Positions 46,015 to 58,467 are shown, counted from the first letter of the stretch. The stretch is DNA of 64,000 nucleotides from Cervus elaphus (GCF_910594005.1 NC_057820.1:5275001-5339000), one strand, 5' to 3'. Made by a program: numbers and translations. The notes: a model not told the origin generated them from the letters alone.

Positions 46015-46210
46015 TTCGCTCACTGCACGTCATTTTTTTTTCCCTGTTCTACATGATTTTGTTACCTTCTGTCATGCATCAAAAACTCCCTTGGGTACAT
46101 TGCAAACTTCTCCAGGGCAGATAAATGCCCTCTTTACCGAGGCAGCTCCACAAGGCCTAAGACAGCGATTTGCTCATGCAGGGGGCTCAGTAAAAGCATT
46201 GTTTACTGGG
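46015..46210 (+). repeat. L2 LINE 3' end
   Basis: Sense L2-like: cttctccagggcagataaat, cagggggctcagtaaaagc. Diverged. Confidence 0.55.
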
Positions 46211-46244
46211 TAAACTGAAAATTTGGGGTCTTGCTCTATTATCA

Positions 46245-46444
46245 AGACTCCCCTGGTGGCTCAGATGGTAAAGAATCTGCCTGCAATACGGGAGACCTGG
46301 GTTCGATCCCTGCGTCAGGAAGACCCTCTGGAGAAAGAAATGGCTACCCACTCTAGTATTCTTGCCTGGGAACTCCTATGGCGAGAGGGGGTCATGGGGT
46401 CACAAAGAGTGGGACTGGAAAGAGCCACTAACACTTTCACTTTC
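46245..46444 (+). mobile_element. Bov-tA SINE
   Basis: Intact head (ctggtggctcagatgg), exact-looking B box gggttcgatccc, body with a small deletion near 46385, and the actaacactttcactttc end. Confidence 0.93.
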
Positions 46445-47542
46445 TGCTGTCAGCGGCGTGACTCCCCTTGAATCAGTTAACTAACTCTTGCTTCAGTCTC
46501 CTCATCTGTGAACTCGGGGGTTCAGCCACTGAAGAGATGGGCTCTCGGTGCCTTTGGTCCTGCCGTGGCTGATAAATGTCTTGTACTTTCTTGGACTTGT
46601 GGGATGTGACTGGGACAGACACTGGCGTTGAAAGACGCAGTTATCAATTACCAACATCTGCCGTGGGGAAACAGGCAAGGAAGCGACCAGGGCTTCCATC
46701 CGGTACTAGAGCAGCTCTAAGTTTCTTTCTAGTGAGAAGATCCTACGTTTTCATGGGCTCGGTTTATTAATCACCCTCTCCCTTCCCTTTTATTTGACAC
46801 ATACTGAGCATGTAGAATTATTCAGATTTTGAAGTAGCTTTTTTTCCCTCTTGACTGTTCTGAAACTCAAAGGGATTTAAGGCCTGTGGAAACTTGCCCA
46901 TTGCAAGTCAGTGACACCAGATGGTCCCCAACCAAATATACAATTGCTTCTGACTTGAGCTAACAAACCAGGCGATGAGCTCATGAAAAGGTAATTGTGA
47001 AACAGTTGTGTTTTGATGATTTTGAGAATGGCTTCTATTTTTTAGGAAATAAATAACTCTGGGACATTTAATCAATAAAATAGGAATATACTTTTATTGC
47101 AGACTTTTTAAAAGTACATGTAATCCAAAAAAGGAGTATTTTTAAAACATTCATTATTCTACCACTCCAGGATAACTGCTATTAAAGGTTCATGCTGCCA
47201 TTTCAGGCTTTTGATCCACTGTGAAATGTTACGTGCAAGTAAATGCATGTACTTTAAACAAACCAAAATCTTAGCACACATTCCACTTAATATTTTTTTC
47301 CTATAACAGCATATAATGATATCATTCTATCATTCTGTGCCTATTAACATGTATAAATAAACATATAGCTATTGTTTTAAGCTTCTTGCATGTTATTCCA
47401 TGGTATTATGTTGGAGTTTTGAGAATACCTGCAAAAAGACAATATCTTTCCTACCTGAGCTGTGAGCTATTTGAGACATAAATGTCACCTTCACCCCCAT
47501 GGGGCTGCTATCAGGCAAGGTGGCCAACAGTTGAAGACTGGT
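46445..47542. other. Unassigned sequence
   Basis: About 1.1 kb. The AT-rich text at 47090-47420 is probably a very old LINE but cannot be placed. No gene recognised. Confidence 0.35.
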
Positions 47543-47778
47543 AGCCTTCCTTAAGGGCTTCCCAGGTGGCACTGGTGTTAAAGAACCTGCCTGTCAGTGC
47601 AGGAGATGCAGGTTCGATCCTGGGGCCGGAAGATCCCCTGGAGGAGGGCGTGGCTACCCACTCCTCTGTTCTTGCCTGGAAAATCCCATGGACAGAGGAG
47701 CCTGGTGGGCTACAGTGCGTGGGGTCACAAAGAACTGGATATGACTGAAGCAACTTAGCAAGCACGCACACAGCCTTC
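47543..47778 (+). mobile_element. Bov-tA SINE with short TSD
   Basis: Sense element about 47552-47771. The repeat agccttc lies at 47543-47549 and 47772-47778. Confidence 0.9.
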
Positions 47779-47872
47779 GTGACATTAAACCCCAGAACAA
47801 TATAAAGTCTCCTACCCAGCCCCAGGCAGTGCTGGGCAGGCAGGTTCTGCCTCTATGGAGATGGACTCCTAT

Positions 47873-47926
47873 GAACATCTCATTCCTAAGAGAGAGGAGG
47901 AACATCTCATTCCTGAGAGAGGGCTG
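47873..47926. repeat. Two-copy tandem duplication, about 27 bp
   Basis: gaacatctcattcct(a/g)agagag occurs twice in succession, differing at one or two bases. Local slippage; no function suggested. Confidence 0.8.
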
Positions 47927-48183
47927 CACGGGCTGCCCTGTCTATTCTCCCCACAGCACCAGTTAGAGAATCATTCCTCCTTTCCCACGGAAGCATGAAA
48001 AGAGGACCCAGAAGGATGGCGATTGTCCTTGTGAGCACCCTCCACATCAAAGGAAACATCAGAAATGGAGAAGGAGTTCCCCAGGTGTGGGCGCACCATA
48101 ATTTTTATAATCAGCCCTTGTGGGACATTTGGCTTGTTTCCAATCATTCCATTATATCACAAATTATTTTGTCTGGACATAAC

Positions 48184-48300
48184 TGAGGAGGGCATGGCAA
48201 CCCACTCCAGTAGTCTTGCCTGGAGTATCCCACGGACACAGGAACCTGGCAGGCAGCAGTCCACAGGGTGGAAAGAGTCGGACATGACTGAGTAACTTTG
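48184..48300 (+). mobile_element. Bov-A SINE, head missing
   Basis: From gaggagggcatggcaaccc to gacatgactgagtaac. The 48100-48180 flank faintly resembles old L1 text. Confidence 0.85.
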
Positions 48301-49855
48301 ATGCACGAACGGACAAGACGATTCCCCATTCTCCCTTGCCCCTGCCCCAGGAAGGGATGCTCAGCCAGTTTCCACATGTTATGCAGCTCAGTCATTAGTG
48401 TTGGACCTGCACGTTGAGTTCAAGTTCTCCAAAGTCTGAAATCCCACAGGGACAAGGCAATTCAGAGGTCTCCCAGGCCGATACTTCAGGCTGCTATGCG
48501 AAAGGCAGGGTGGCAGAGAGAGGACTTGCTGGGTCTTAACTACAGAGTCAGAGCAACTAGAAAATTACCCAGGTATATGAGAGTCTGCCAGGTGTGTAAA
48601 CACGGCAGGTGAATGAACCCAACTCCGGGACGAAGCTAGGTCGGCAGGGGTGTACAAAGAGAGGCTTGCTCTGTGAGCTGCCAGCCTTCCCATCAACAGC
48701 AACGCGTGCCCTGGGAGCGTCTTTCTAAAGGACTGCCCTGACTCAGGTCCCCTGACAGTAACCACACCTAACCTTCACTTCCTGGAAGACGGCAAGAGAA
48801 ATTACACACACGTGTCTTCGGAGCCCAGGTCCCAGAGGCTAGTTATTGGAGACTTGGTCATAAACAGAGTAGAGAAAGCAGCACCCAGGTGTCAGCAATG
48901 AGACTCAGACGGCAGGGGCTGGCAGAGTTGGATCTGAAGATGGATGTTCCATGGGCAGTAGGCACTTCTGGAGTGTCACTTCCCTCACTAACAGATCACT
49001 CTCGTTTTCTAGTTTCTGGCCTAATGGTCTGCAGTGTGTAAGTATCAAATAGTGATTTTTCCCTCCTCTTCTTCATGTCTCAAGGCCCTTCTATTCACTC
49101 CGACTTGAGAGATAGACACAATCTTGCATTTTTGTCAAATCTATGATGTGCTTTATTTAGCTGGGATCTGCTAAGATGCTGGAGATAATTCTTTGCCTAA
49201 GTGTCGCTTCGCTGCATCGTTTTGTAGCAAGTGTTGATTCAATGCTGGTAGGAGAAAAACAAAACTGCCCGGTAGAAGACAGAAGCAGATGGTTAAAGGG
49301 AAGGGAGGAGGCCTGGTACATGAGACCACAGGCAGATGCAGAGAGGAGGCTAGAGAAGGACTGCACGGGAATGGAGATGCTGTTGGTCTCAGTCATTCAT
49401 TTATTTATTCCTCCTTCTAGCCTATAGGCAATAGGTGCTTAGCATATGGGAGGCTCTGCATTAAGAGTGGCTTTATGTAATATGCTTGGATAATACAAAA
49501 AGGAACACAACATATTTCCTGTTCTCAAAGGGCTTAAAAATAAGACAAGTACACAGCTATAAAGTGAAACAATGAGTGATTGCAGAGTGCAATGGGACAG
49601 CTTGTTGAGATGTTAATTTGCATCTTGTTTTCACTGTCTTTCCCCTCTTCTCCCAGAGTAGCTCCAGGAAAGGGTTCTGTGAGAAGAGAAGTAACCTGCT
49701 GGCCAAGTACTGACCAACTTTGCCTGAGATCCTATGTGTCACAGGGGATGAGGCCAAACCTAGTGAACTCATTAAATAATCTGAAGGATGTTTAGTTTCA
49801 GCGCTACTTACTGAGCTGCACTTAAAGCCAAGTATTTCATTCCCAGTTCCTGTAA
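48301..49855. other. Repeat-poor stretch
   Basis: About 1.55 kb without a recognised young repeat. 49395-49600 faintly resembles an old mammalian interspersed repeat. Open frames at 48565-48765 and 49157-49427 have no recognisable product. Confidence 0.35.
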
Positions 49856-50099
49856 CCTCATTATTGGGCTTTCCCGATGGCTCCGCAGGTAGAATCCACC
49901 TGCATCACAGGTGATGGAGGAGTCTTGGGTTCAGTCCCTGCGACAGGAAGATTCCCTTGGAGGAGGAAATGGCAATCCATTCCAGCATTCTTTCCTGGAG
50001 AAGCCCATGGACAGAGAAGCCTGGCGGGCTACATTCCAAAGGGTTGCAAAGAGTCAGACACCACTGAGCGGCTAAGCAAGCACACACAGCCTCATTATT
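49856..50099 (+). mobile_element. Bov-tA SINE with perfect 10-bp TSD
   Basis: Element 49866-50089; direct repeat cctcattatt at 49856-49865 and 50090-50099. It landed in or beside a minus-strand MIR. Confidence 0.94.
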
Positions 50100-50245
50100 A
50101 CTGCAGTAGTTGTCAGTCATTTTGTCCCCATTCAAGAGATGAATAAGCTGAGGCCCAGGGATGAAGGAACTTGTCCCATTCACACTGTTCAATTAGTGGC
50201 AGAGATGGGATTTAAAGCCATGCTTGTTTGCAGTCCAGCCACTTT
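50100..50245 (-). repeat. MIR SINE, minus strand
   Basis: Antisense MIR core: gagatgaataagctgaggc, tggcagagatgggatttaaa. Confidence 0.72.
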
Positions 50246-51242
50246 CCATGGGTTAAAGTTTTGGGAGTTGGGACTACAAGCAATTCTTTACATTCTACCA
50301 AGAATCTTTCAGGCTCTAGGGATGTGGACTCTATAACCTGAAGATCTGAGTTAAGCCACTGAGAGCTCAGAGTGGACCAAAGGGAAGGCCAGGCTGGTGG
50401 AGTGAGAACAAGGTGGGTGGTTGGCCTTAAGCTGGAGCCCACCTGCATCTGTAACTGCTCTGTAATTTTGGATCAGGCTTTCTCCTCTGCCTCACTGTTC
50501 TCATTTACAGTGAGGATACTGAGTTGACAAACTCTTAGATCTCTGTCCAGTAGAAATTGCACTGAAAAGAGAGTTCAAATTATATAATAAGAAAGAAATA
50601 TTGCAATTCTTGAATGTAAAATTCAGAAGGATGAGTGAACATAAGACTTCAGTGTAAGAAAAGACACATTTATTTCAACATACATGCTGACATGTAGCTT
50701 CAGAAGCTTCCTAGCTAGAACTGCCCAGTTTTACAAAGTAAGTTCTCAATAAATACTTATTGACTGATATAGCTTACATTCTAAGAGCTGAAATTCAAGT
50801 CACTTTAACAAAATGTGACTGGTATTAAAGTTAAATATAAAAATATTATCTTGAAGGAAATAAGAATTTGAGTCTATTGATTCTCAAAATTAGGCAAATA
50901 TACATCTATTTTGATTACAAAATTATCCTTTCCCAAAGTATATCTTATGATACACTTGTCTTCAGGATCTCATGTGATTAAAGAGCTTTACCATCACACA
51001 AGTTTAGTATATAGTCATTCATACCTCCTCTTAGAGATTTTGTCTATATATTAGCATATCAAAGGTCCTGAGAAGTTCCACAATGAGTAGATCCATTTAT
51101 CTTTCTCCAAGATTTCCCATCATCACCTCTTCTTTTCTAAAAATATATTTATTTACATATAAAAACTTTGTGAAGCCCTGAATTAAACAGCTAATCTAGG
51201 AGAAAGAAAGATTAAGTAATTCCTCAAAGCCCTCTTTATGGT
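50246..51242. other. Unassigned sequence
   Basis: No gene. taagttctcaataaatactt near 50740 is a possible L2/MIR end. Confidence 0.35.
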
Positions 51243-51378
51243 TGATGAGATGACTGGATGGCATCACCAATGCAATGGACATGAACATGGCAAACTTCAG
51301 GAGATAGCTGAGGGACAGGGAAGCCTGGCATGCTGCAGTCCATGGGGTTGAAAAGAGTCAGACATGACTGGGTGGCTG
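51243..51378 (+). mobile_element. BovB 3' tail fragment
   Basis: The last 135 bp of BovB: gatgactggatggcatcacc to gacatgactgggtggctg. Confidence 0.82.
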
Positions 51379-51424
51379 AAAAACAAACAGAGCTGATTTA
51401 CAATATTGTGTTAGCTTCAGTGAT

Positions 51425-51865
51425 GCTTTCACATTGTGGTGCTGGAGAAGACTCTTGAGAGTCCCTTGGACTGCAAAGAGATCAAACCAGTCCATCCTAA
51501 AGGAAATCAACCCTGAATATTCATTGGCAGGACTGATGCTGAACCTGAAGCTCCAGCACTTTGGCAATCAATCCTAAAGGAAATCAACCCTGAATATTCA
51601 TTGGAAGGACTGATACTAAACCTGAAGCTCCAGGACTTTGGCAAAGTGATGCAAAAAACTGACTCATTGGAAAAGATCTTGATGCTGGGAAAGATTGAAG
51701 GCAGGAGGAGAAGGGGACGACAGAGGATGAGATGGTTGGATGGCATCACTGACTCAATGGATATGAGTTTGAGAAAACTCTAGAGATAGTGAAGGACATG
51801 GGAGCCTAGTGTGCGTCCATGGAGTTGCAAAGAGTTGGACATGACTAGCAACTGAACAACTACAG
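51425..51865 (+). mobile_element. BovB LINE 3' fragment with internal 77-bp duplication
   Basis: Sense BovB from ttgtggtgctggagaagac to gacatgactagcaactg. The segment 51491-51567 is repeated at 51568-51644 with few differences (both contain aaaggaaatcaaccctgaat). Confidence 0.88.
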
Positions 51866-51895
51866 GTATGCCACAAATGATTCAGATATATATAT

Positions 51896-51952
51896 ATATC
51901 AGATTCTTTTATATATATTCTTATTTCTGATATATATGTAAGAATCTGATAT
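51896..51952. repeat. 13-bp inverted repeat in TA-rich DNA
   Basis: The arms atatcagattctt (51896-51908) and aagaatctgatat (51940-51952) are perfectly complementary, with a 31-nt TA-rich loop. They lie in L1 3' UTR sequence and could form a hairpin; no function is implied. Confidence 0.85.
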
Positions 51953-52120
51953 GTATATGTATATATCCAATTCTTTTCCATTACAGATTGTTACAAGACA
52001 TTGATTACAGTTTCATGTGCCCTGTAGTAAATTCTTGTTGCTTATCTATTTTATGTATAGTAGCTTGTATCTATTAATCTCATACTCCTACTAATTTATC
52101 CAGAAGGTTACACATCTTTA

Positions 52121-53574
52121 AATTTGCCTTCTGAGTTGATCATCTCTATGCAACCTAAAGAAATGGGCATTGTTCATGTATCTCTGCACGATGCTCCTTA
52201 CTAAAGCCTAGATAGCAAAGTTCAAGTTCTGACATCTCTTAACATCACTTAATAAGTTCCTACTATTCACCAGGTGCTATGAGACCTGTTGGACATATGA
52301 GAGGTCAAAACCAAGCATTGACCTCAGGAGCTTGTATTCTGAGAGAGGAGATGGTCAAGCAAATAAAAATACTGCAGTTCGGTGTTATTAATATAACTGT
52401 GGATTCATCTCCAAGAGAGAGAGGTGGTCCCAGGAGGGCTGGACGCATTCAGTGTGGGAAAAGGGACCCAGGAAAAAGCTTCTGGCTAGTGAGTTGTTAA
52501 AGAGGAAAGAGGATTTACCAGTGGGGAAGCGTAAAAACTCACAAAATAGGACACTGTTTCCTCTTTCATTTTTTATTTAATTCTATGCAGTTTAGTGATA
52601 TGAGGATAAAACAAAGAGGATAGAGATCAGACAGGAGAAAGAGGCCTGGAGCCAGAAAATAGTGGGATATCAGTTATCATTTTATGGAACTTGAATTCTG
52701 CTATGGTGGTGATATAATTACTGAAGGATTTAAAGAAGAGAGACACAAAGACCTTTGCTTTAAAAAGACAGAGTGGGTGGCCTCCTTATATTATAAAATG
52801 TATATTACGTTTATATTACACACACGTCTGTTTTTTTGTGCATGCATTTTCATGTAGCGTATATGTATACGCTATACAAACATCTCCACTATGATTCAGT
52901 TGAACTGCATAATATTACCATTTTTGTAGGTCAAAAATGGTCAAATGACACAATTCCAAGTAGCTTGACCTGTAATTTATAGTGCACCAGAGCAGATCTT
53001 GAAACAGAAAGCTTTAGGTTTGAAACTCAAGGTCTTAGCGTGAGTTCCCTAGAATCAGATTCTGACACAGGACTCAAGTTCAAGGAATTTACTTGGCAGG
53101 TGAAGGATACACTCATTGGGAAAGAGACACAGAGAAAGGAAGACAGCCAACTTTGGTATGCCATCAAGCCAGCCACCACAGAGACCAGAAAAAGCTGAAT
53201 TTCTCTGGGCAAAAGAGAGAAAGTCTGCATCGATGCTTATCTCAGAGGTTCCCAATCAAGGGTGAGGGGGCTGAGGTATCTATACACCTGCTCCCATCAG
53301 TAGTTGATTGAGGACTACGCCTTGGGGTTGCTAATTTGGGGTGCCTCTGACAGTCAGGCAAAGTGGCCTTCCAAGCTTCAGAGAGAGTCCCCCGTGGATA
53401 AGGCTCAGGAATCAGCAGTTTGAAGTCAGTCTGACAGCATTCAAATGATATGGCCCAAGGAATGTTGTCCACCACACCGTCCTTCCTACTTACCAGCCTT
53501 GACCTCGTCTCTTAATTTCTTGAGATTTGCCTTTCTTATGAGCTAGGTGGGGTGAATGCCTACTTCCCCTGATT
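52121..53574. other. Unassigned sequence, probably with old repeats
   Basis: 52260-52500 and 53035-53480 resemble degraded ancient repeats but I cannot place them. No gene recognised. Confidence 0.35.
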
Positions 53575-53955
53575 TTATAGGCTAAACTGTATGCCCCAAA
53601 ATTCATATGTTGAATTCCTAACTCTCAGTATCTTAAAAGGTGACGATAGGTAGAGACAGGGTCATTAAAGAGCTAATGAAGTTAAAATTAGGCACCATGG
53701 GTGGCCTTTCACCCAGTGTGAATGGTGTCCTTATAAGAAGAGGAGATTGGGAAATAGACACACAGCTGGGGGACCACATGAGCACACAGGGAGAATACAG
53801 CCATACAAGTCACGGAGAGAGGCCTCAGAAGAAGTCAGACCTGCCAACACCTTGATTTCGGACTTCTGGCCTCCAGAATCATGAGAAAATAAGTTTCTGT
53901 TGTTTAAGCCCCGAATCTGAGGTCCCTTGATAGGGCAGCCCCAGAAATCCTAGGA
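53575..53955 (+). repeat. MLT1-like LTR, plus strand
   Basis: Classic MaLR text in order: ccccaaaattcatatgttg, gtgtccttataagaagagg, then ccttgatttcggacttctgg, cctccagaatcatgagaaa and ttctgttgtttaagcc. Solo LTR. Confidence 0.85.
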
Positions 53956-54196
53956 AGGATTAACACATTTTGCTGTTTCCCTAAACAAATGTTATTAATG
54001 TCATATATTTCTAGGGCATTAAACCCCCGAATATATAACCATTTCGAAATTGAGGAAACAATCCCAGTTCTCACCTAGCCGTTCTTGTTAACGACCTCTC
54101 GTTTCTGTTCCCAGAGACATCTCACAGGTACATTGACATGAACAAGTGAGAACCTTGAACTTAGTGGGATAAGCTCTTAGTATTGCCAAGTAACTT

Positions 54197-54411
54197 GGGC
54201 TTCCCAGGTGGCACTAGTGGTAAAGAACCCACCTGCCAATGCAGGAGACATAAGAGATTCAGGCTCGATGCCTGGGTCGGGAAGATCCCCTGGAGGAGGG
54301 CAGAGCAACCCACTCCAGTATTCTTGCCTGGAGACTCCCGTGGACAGGGGAGCCTACTGGGCTATAGTCTATAGGGTCGCAAAGAGTCTGATACGACTCA
54401 AGTGACTTAGC
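54197..54411 (+). mobile_element. Bov-tA SINE
   Basis: Full-length sense copy, gggcttcccaggtggcac to caagtgacttagcaca. Confidence 0.92.
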
Positions 54412-54809
54412 ACATTGAGAAGTCACATACGCCTATTCACTGTGATTCTTGTGGTCAAATACAGTCCACTTATAGCTAATAGTATCTCCACCAGTGATGT
54501 CAATGGCAAGGTCACATGTGTGGCCTACAGAGAAAGCTTGTGTGGTTTCCATGGTATCAAAGTAAGAATTTTGGGTCGTGACTGCATCAAGGAGAGTTCA
54601 GATCTCATTCAGATCTCAGAGGTGGCCTGCTGCTCTGCACTGATGCCTAAGCAAAGCCAAACTGAGATTTCTAAGGGGGTCCCACAGTCTTCCATACCAG
54701 ACACACACCTGGCAGACAGACCCAGAAGGTGTGGCCTTCCAACATAAAATACCTCTCTTGCTAATCTCTGAAATTCTACTACTAGCAACACATTCCTCTG
54801 TGTTGGATA
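54412..54809. other. Unassigned unique sequence
   Basis: No feature recognised. A frame at 54415-54747 has no recognisable product. Confidence 0.35.
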
Positions 54810-55490
54810 TTTTTTTTTCTCTCTCTTTCTTGAAATTGAGGTATAATTATATAGGGTAAAGCACACAGATCTTAAATGGAGAATCTGATGAGTTTTGACA
54901 AACGTATCCACCTGTGTAACCAATAGCCCACACAAGATAATAGAACATAGCTATCACCTTAGGAAGTTCCCTCCTACCCTTGTTCATTCATCTCCCCTGA
55001 CAACCATTGTTCTCACTCCTATACCTACAGACTACTTTTGCCTGAACTCAAAATTCTTAACAAAGTTACACAATGTGCATTCTTTTGTATCTGGCTTCTT
55101 TCATTCAATACAGGGTTTTTAAGACTCATTTATTCATATGTTGCATATTAACAGTAGCTCGTTCTTTTTCAATGCTGAGTAGTATTCCATCACCTAATAT
55201 GCCACCATTTCTTTATCTGTTGGCAGCCTTGGGTGGCTTATTTTATTTTTTTCTAATTAAAAAATTTTTTTGCCATTGTGGATGAAGCTGCCATGAATTT
55301 TCTTCCATAAGACTGTTTGTGCACAGAGGTTCTCATTTCCTTCAGGAAAATGTCTTGGAATGTTGCTTTGAAAAAGTAGATATGCAAGTGACCAATAAGC
55401 ACATGTAAAGATGTTCAACATCATAAGTCATAAAGTGATGAAAATTAAGATCATTATGAGATAACATCATTGTCTTACTAGGATGTCTAC
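54810..55490 (-). mobile_element. Old L1 with inverted 5' part
   Basis: 54810-55340 is antisense L1 3' UTR starting at a T-rich tail (gaaattgaggtataatta, ttgacaaacgtatccacc, gctgagtagtattccatc). 55372-55490 is sense L1 text from further upstream in the same 3' region (gtgaccaataagcacatg, caacatcataagtcataa). Read on the minus strand, this is an inverted 5' piece followed by a normal 3' piece. Confidence 0.7.
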
Positions 55491-55562
55491 ATTGTACAAA
55501 TACTCTCTTTGAACAGGCAAATGAATCTAGAAAGAGCATTCTTTTAATTCTTAATGTTCTTG

Positions 55563-56998
55563 TTAGAAAAGTTTTGAAACACACAAGAGTAGAAGAAAAG
55601 TGTAATGAACTACAACGTGATATTGTTTCTCAGTTACTAAGTCGTGTCCCACTATTTGTGACCCCATGAATGCAGCACACCAGGCTCCTCTGTCCTCTGC
55701 TATCTCCCAGAGTTTGCTCAAACTCAAGTCCATTGAGTCAGTGATACTATCTAACCATCTCATCCTCTGCCACCTCTTTCTCTTTTTGCCTTCAATCTTT
55801 CCCAGCATCAAGGTCTTTTCCAATGAGTAGGCTCTTTGCATCAAGTAGCCAAAGTATTCGAGTTTCAACTTCAGCAACAGAACTTTGAATGAATATTCAA
55901 AGTTTATTTTCTTTAGGATTGACTGGTTTGATCTCCTTGCAGTCCAAGGCACTCCCAAGAGTCTTCTTCAGCACCATAATTCAAAAACATCAGTTCTTCA
56001 GTGCTCAGCCTTCTTTATGATCTGACTTTCACGTTCATAAATGACTACTGGAAAAAACATAGTTTTGACTATAAGGTTCTCTATTGGCAAAGAGATGTCT
56101 CTGCTTTCTAATACACTGTCTAGGTTTGCCATAGCTTTTCTTCCAAGGAGCAAGAATTTTTTAATTTCATGGCTGCAGTCATTGCCTGCAGTGATTTTGG
56201 AGTCCAACAAAATAAAATCTGTCACTGCTTCCACTTTTTCCCCTGCTATTTGCTATGAATGTTAGAACCCCCATGATCTTAGTTTTTTGAAGGTTGAGTT
56301 TTAAGCCAGCTTTTTCACTCTCCTTTTTCACCCTCATCAATAGGCTCTTTAGTTCCTCTTCACTTTCTGCCGTTAGAATGGTATCTGCATATCTGAGGTT
56401 GGTGATACTTCTCCTGGAATTCTGGATTCCAGCTTGTGCTTCACCTACCTGGCATTTCGCATGATGTACTCTGCGTGTAAGCTAAATAAGCAGAGTGACA
56501 ATATACAGCCTCAACGTACTCCTTTCCCAATTTTGAAACAGTCAGTTGTTCCATGTCCGGTTCTAACTGCTATTCTTTGATCTGCAAACAAGTTTCTCAG
56601 GAGACAGGTAAGGTGGTCTGATATTCCCATTTCTCTAAAAATTTTCCACAGTTTGTTGTGATCCTCACAGTCAAAGGCTTTAGCATAATCAATGAAGCAG
56701 AAATAGATGTTTTTTTCTGGTATTCCCTTGCTTTCTTCATGATCCAACAAATGTTGGCAATTTGATCTCTGGTTCCTCTGCCTCTTTGAAACCCTGCTTG
56801 TACATCTGGAAGTTCTTGGTTCACATACTGCTGAAGCCTTTCTTGAAGGATTTTGAGCATAACCTTACTAGCATGCAAAATGAGGGCAATTTTATGGTAG
56901 TTTGAACATCCTTTGTTACTGCAATCTTTGGGACTGAAATGAAAACTGCCCTTTTTCAGTCCTGTAGCCACTGCTGAGTTTTCCAAATTTGCTGACAT
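55563..56998 (-). pseudogene. BovB ORF2 remnant (RT and C-terminal region)
   Basis: Minus-strand frames show YVNQELPDVQAGFQRGRGTR (near 56760-56830) and motif A FIDYAKAFDCEDH (about 56660-56700) with its Asp residues. The YADD site at 56380-56391 reads Y-A-D-T, losing the second catalytic Asp through an apparent 3-bp loss. At least three frameshifts or stops break the frame before the C-terminal part (55563-55958), whose last residues are host flank. Inactive. Confidence 0.82.
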
Positions 56999-57518
56999 AT
57001 TGAGTGCAGCACTTCCACAGCATCATCTTTCTAAAAGATTTGAAATAGCTCAGCTGGAATTCCATAACCTCCACTAGCTTTGTTTGCAGTAACGCTTCCT
57101 AAGGCCTACTTGACTTTACACTCCAGGATATCTGGCTCTAGGTGACTGACAACACCAGGTCATTAAGACCTGGTCATTAACATCCAGGTCATTAAGACCT
57201 TTTATGTATAGTTCTTCTGTGTGTTCTTGCTATCTCTTCTTAATCTCTTCTGTTTCTGTTAGGTCCTTACTGTTTCTGTCCTTGATTATACCCATATTTG
57301 CATGAAGTTCTCTTGACACCTCCAATTTTCTTGAAGAGCTCTCTAGTCTTTCCCATTCTATTGTTTCCCTTTATTTCTTTGCATTATTCATTTAAGAAGG
57401 CCTCCTCATCTGTCTTTGCTGTGAAAGTCTGCATTCAGCTGTGTATATCTCCCCCTTTCTCCCTTGCCTTTTGCTTCTCTTCTTTCCTCGGCTGTTTATA
57501 AAGCCTCCTCAGACCACC
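55622..57518 (-). mobile_element. BovB LINE, 1.9 kb, 5'-truncated, minus strand
   Basis: Antisense BovB from the 3' tail (ttgtttctcagttactaag) through the reverse transcriptase and linker to gcctcctcagacc at about 57518. The endonuclease and 5' UTR are absent. Abuts an LTR-like repeat on the right. Confidence 0.92.
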
Positions 57519-58375
57519 ACTCTGGAACTGCCATGGAATTACCAGGTACCACCCCACAAAGGCGACCATTATCAGCATCGTGCCATAAGTACCCTGTGGC
57601 ACTTTTCAGCCACAACCAGTTCTCCAACACCCACTGGGTGTCCCAAAATTCGGTTCTGACACGAACTCCCGAGAGTTAACTCAGACCTCACAGATCTAGG
57701 GTTCAGTCCCATGGGACTGCCCCTATTTCACATGCCAGCTGCCAATGGGATCCCTATTTCTTAAACGTTTGCCTATCTGACTGCAGCCTCAGAGGTTCCC
57801 ACACCAGCCTCCATCAGATCTGATAATTCACCAGAATGACAAATGGAACAGGAAAGGGCCATTTTCTTATGATGAACGAAGTCCAGTAGCATCCCAATGG
57901 CAATGGGGCATATTTAAAGCGGGAAGAGATGGGTGACACAAAGCTTCCTTCCCACTCCAGCTGTGCCAGCCTCCCTGCCCGGCAGGGTGTTCCCCAGCCT
58001 GGAGGCTGCCTAAATTTTGATGTTCTCAGGTTTTACATGGAGTTTCACTGGGTAAACGGGATTGATCCACTCGTTGGCCATTGGGAACTGAACTCAATTT
58101 CCAAACCTTCCCCCCACCCCCTAAAGTTTGAGGGTGGGGTGGAAATTTCCAACTTTCTAATCATACGGTTAGTTCCTTGGGTGATATACCCCCATCCTGA
58201 AGCCAGCTAGGCTACCACCATGAATCACCTCATTAATATGAACTCAGTTGCAGCTGAAAGGGGCTCTTTATGGAAACAAAAAACAGTCCCACCACTCTGG
58301 AAGTCCAAAGTGTTCTAGGTGCTCAGTGCCAGAAACAGAGGGCAAAGATTAAACGTATACTTTTTTTGATATCCC
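57519..58375 (+). repeat. ERVL-like solitary LTR, family not assigned
   Basis: About 850 bp of text typical of a common mammalian LTR: actgggtgtcccaaaattcg, gggttcagtcccatgggac, gttttacatggagtttcac, ccaactttctaatcatacgg, cagtgccagaaacagaggg. No gag, pol or env remnant is attached. The strand is tentative. It carries several small open frames without meaning. Confidence 0.5.
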
Positions 58376-58467
58376 CATACCGCGTGGTCCAACAATGCTT
58401 TATTTGTATGTCTGTAACTGTTTATTCTGCTGCAGTATTTTAAAGAAAATCCTTTACACGGCTTTAG

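Larger units (their letters stand above)
51383..52120 (-). mobile_element. L1 3' end, minus strand, split by BovB
   Basis: The left piece 51383-51424 (gatttacaatattgtgttag) and right piece 51866-52120 (attcttttccattacagatt, gttgcttatctattttatg) are consecutive antisense L1 3' UTR. The BovB at 51425-51865 separates them. Confidence 0.8.

Noticed and set aside
57519..58375. Possible endogenous retrovirus provirus
   Set aside because: Only an LTR-like segment is present. No internal gag, pol or env remnant and no second LTR are seen nearby.
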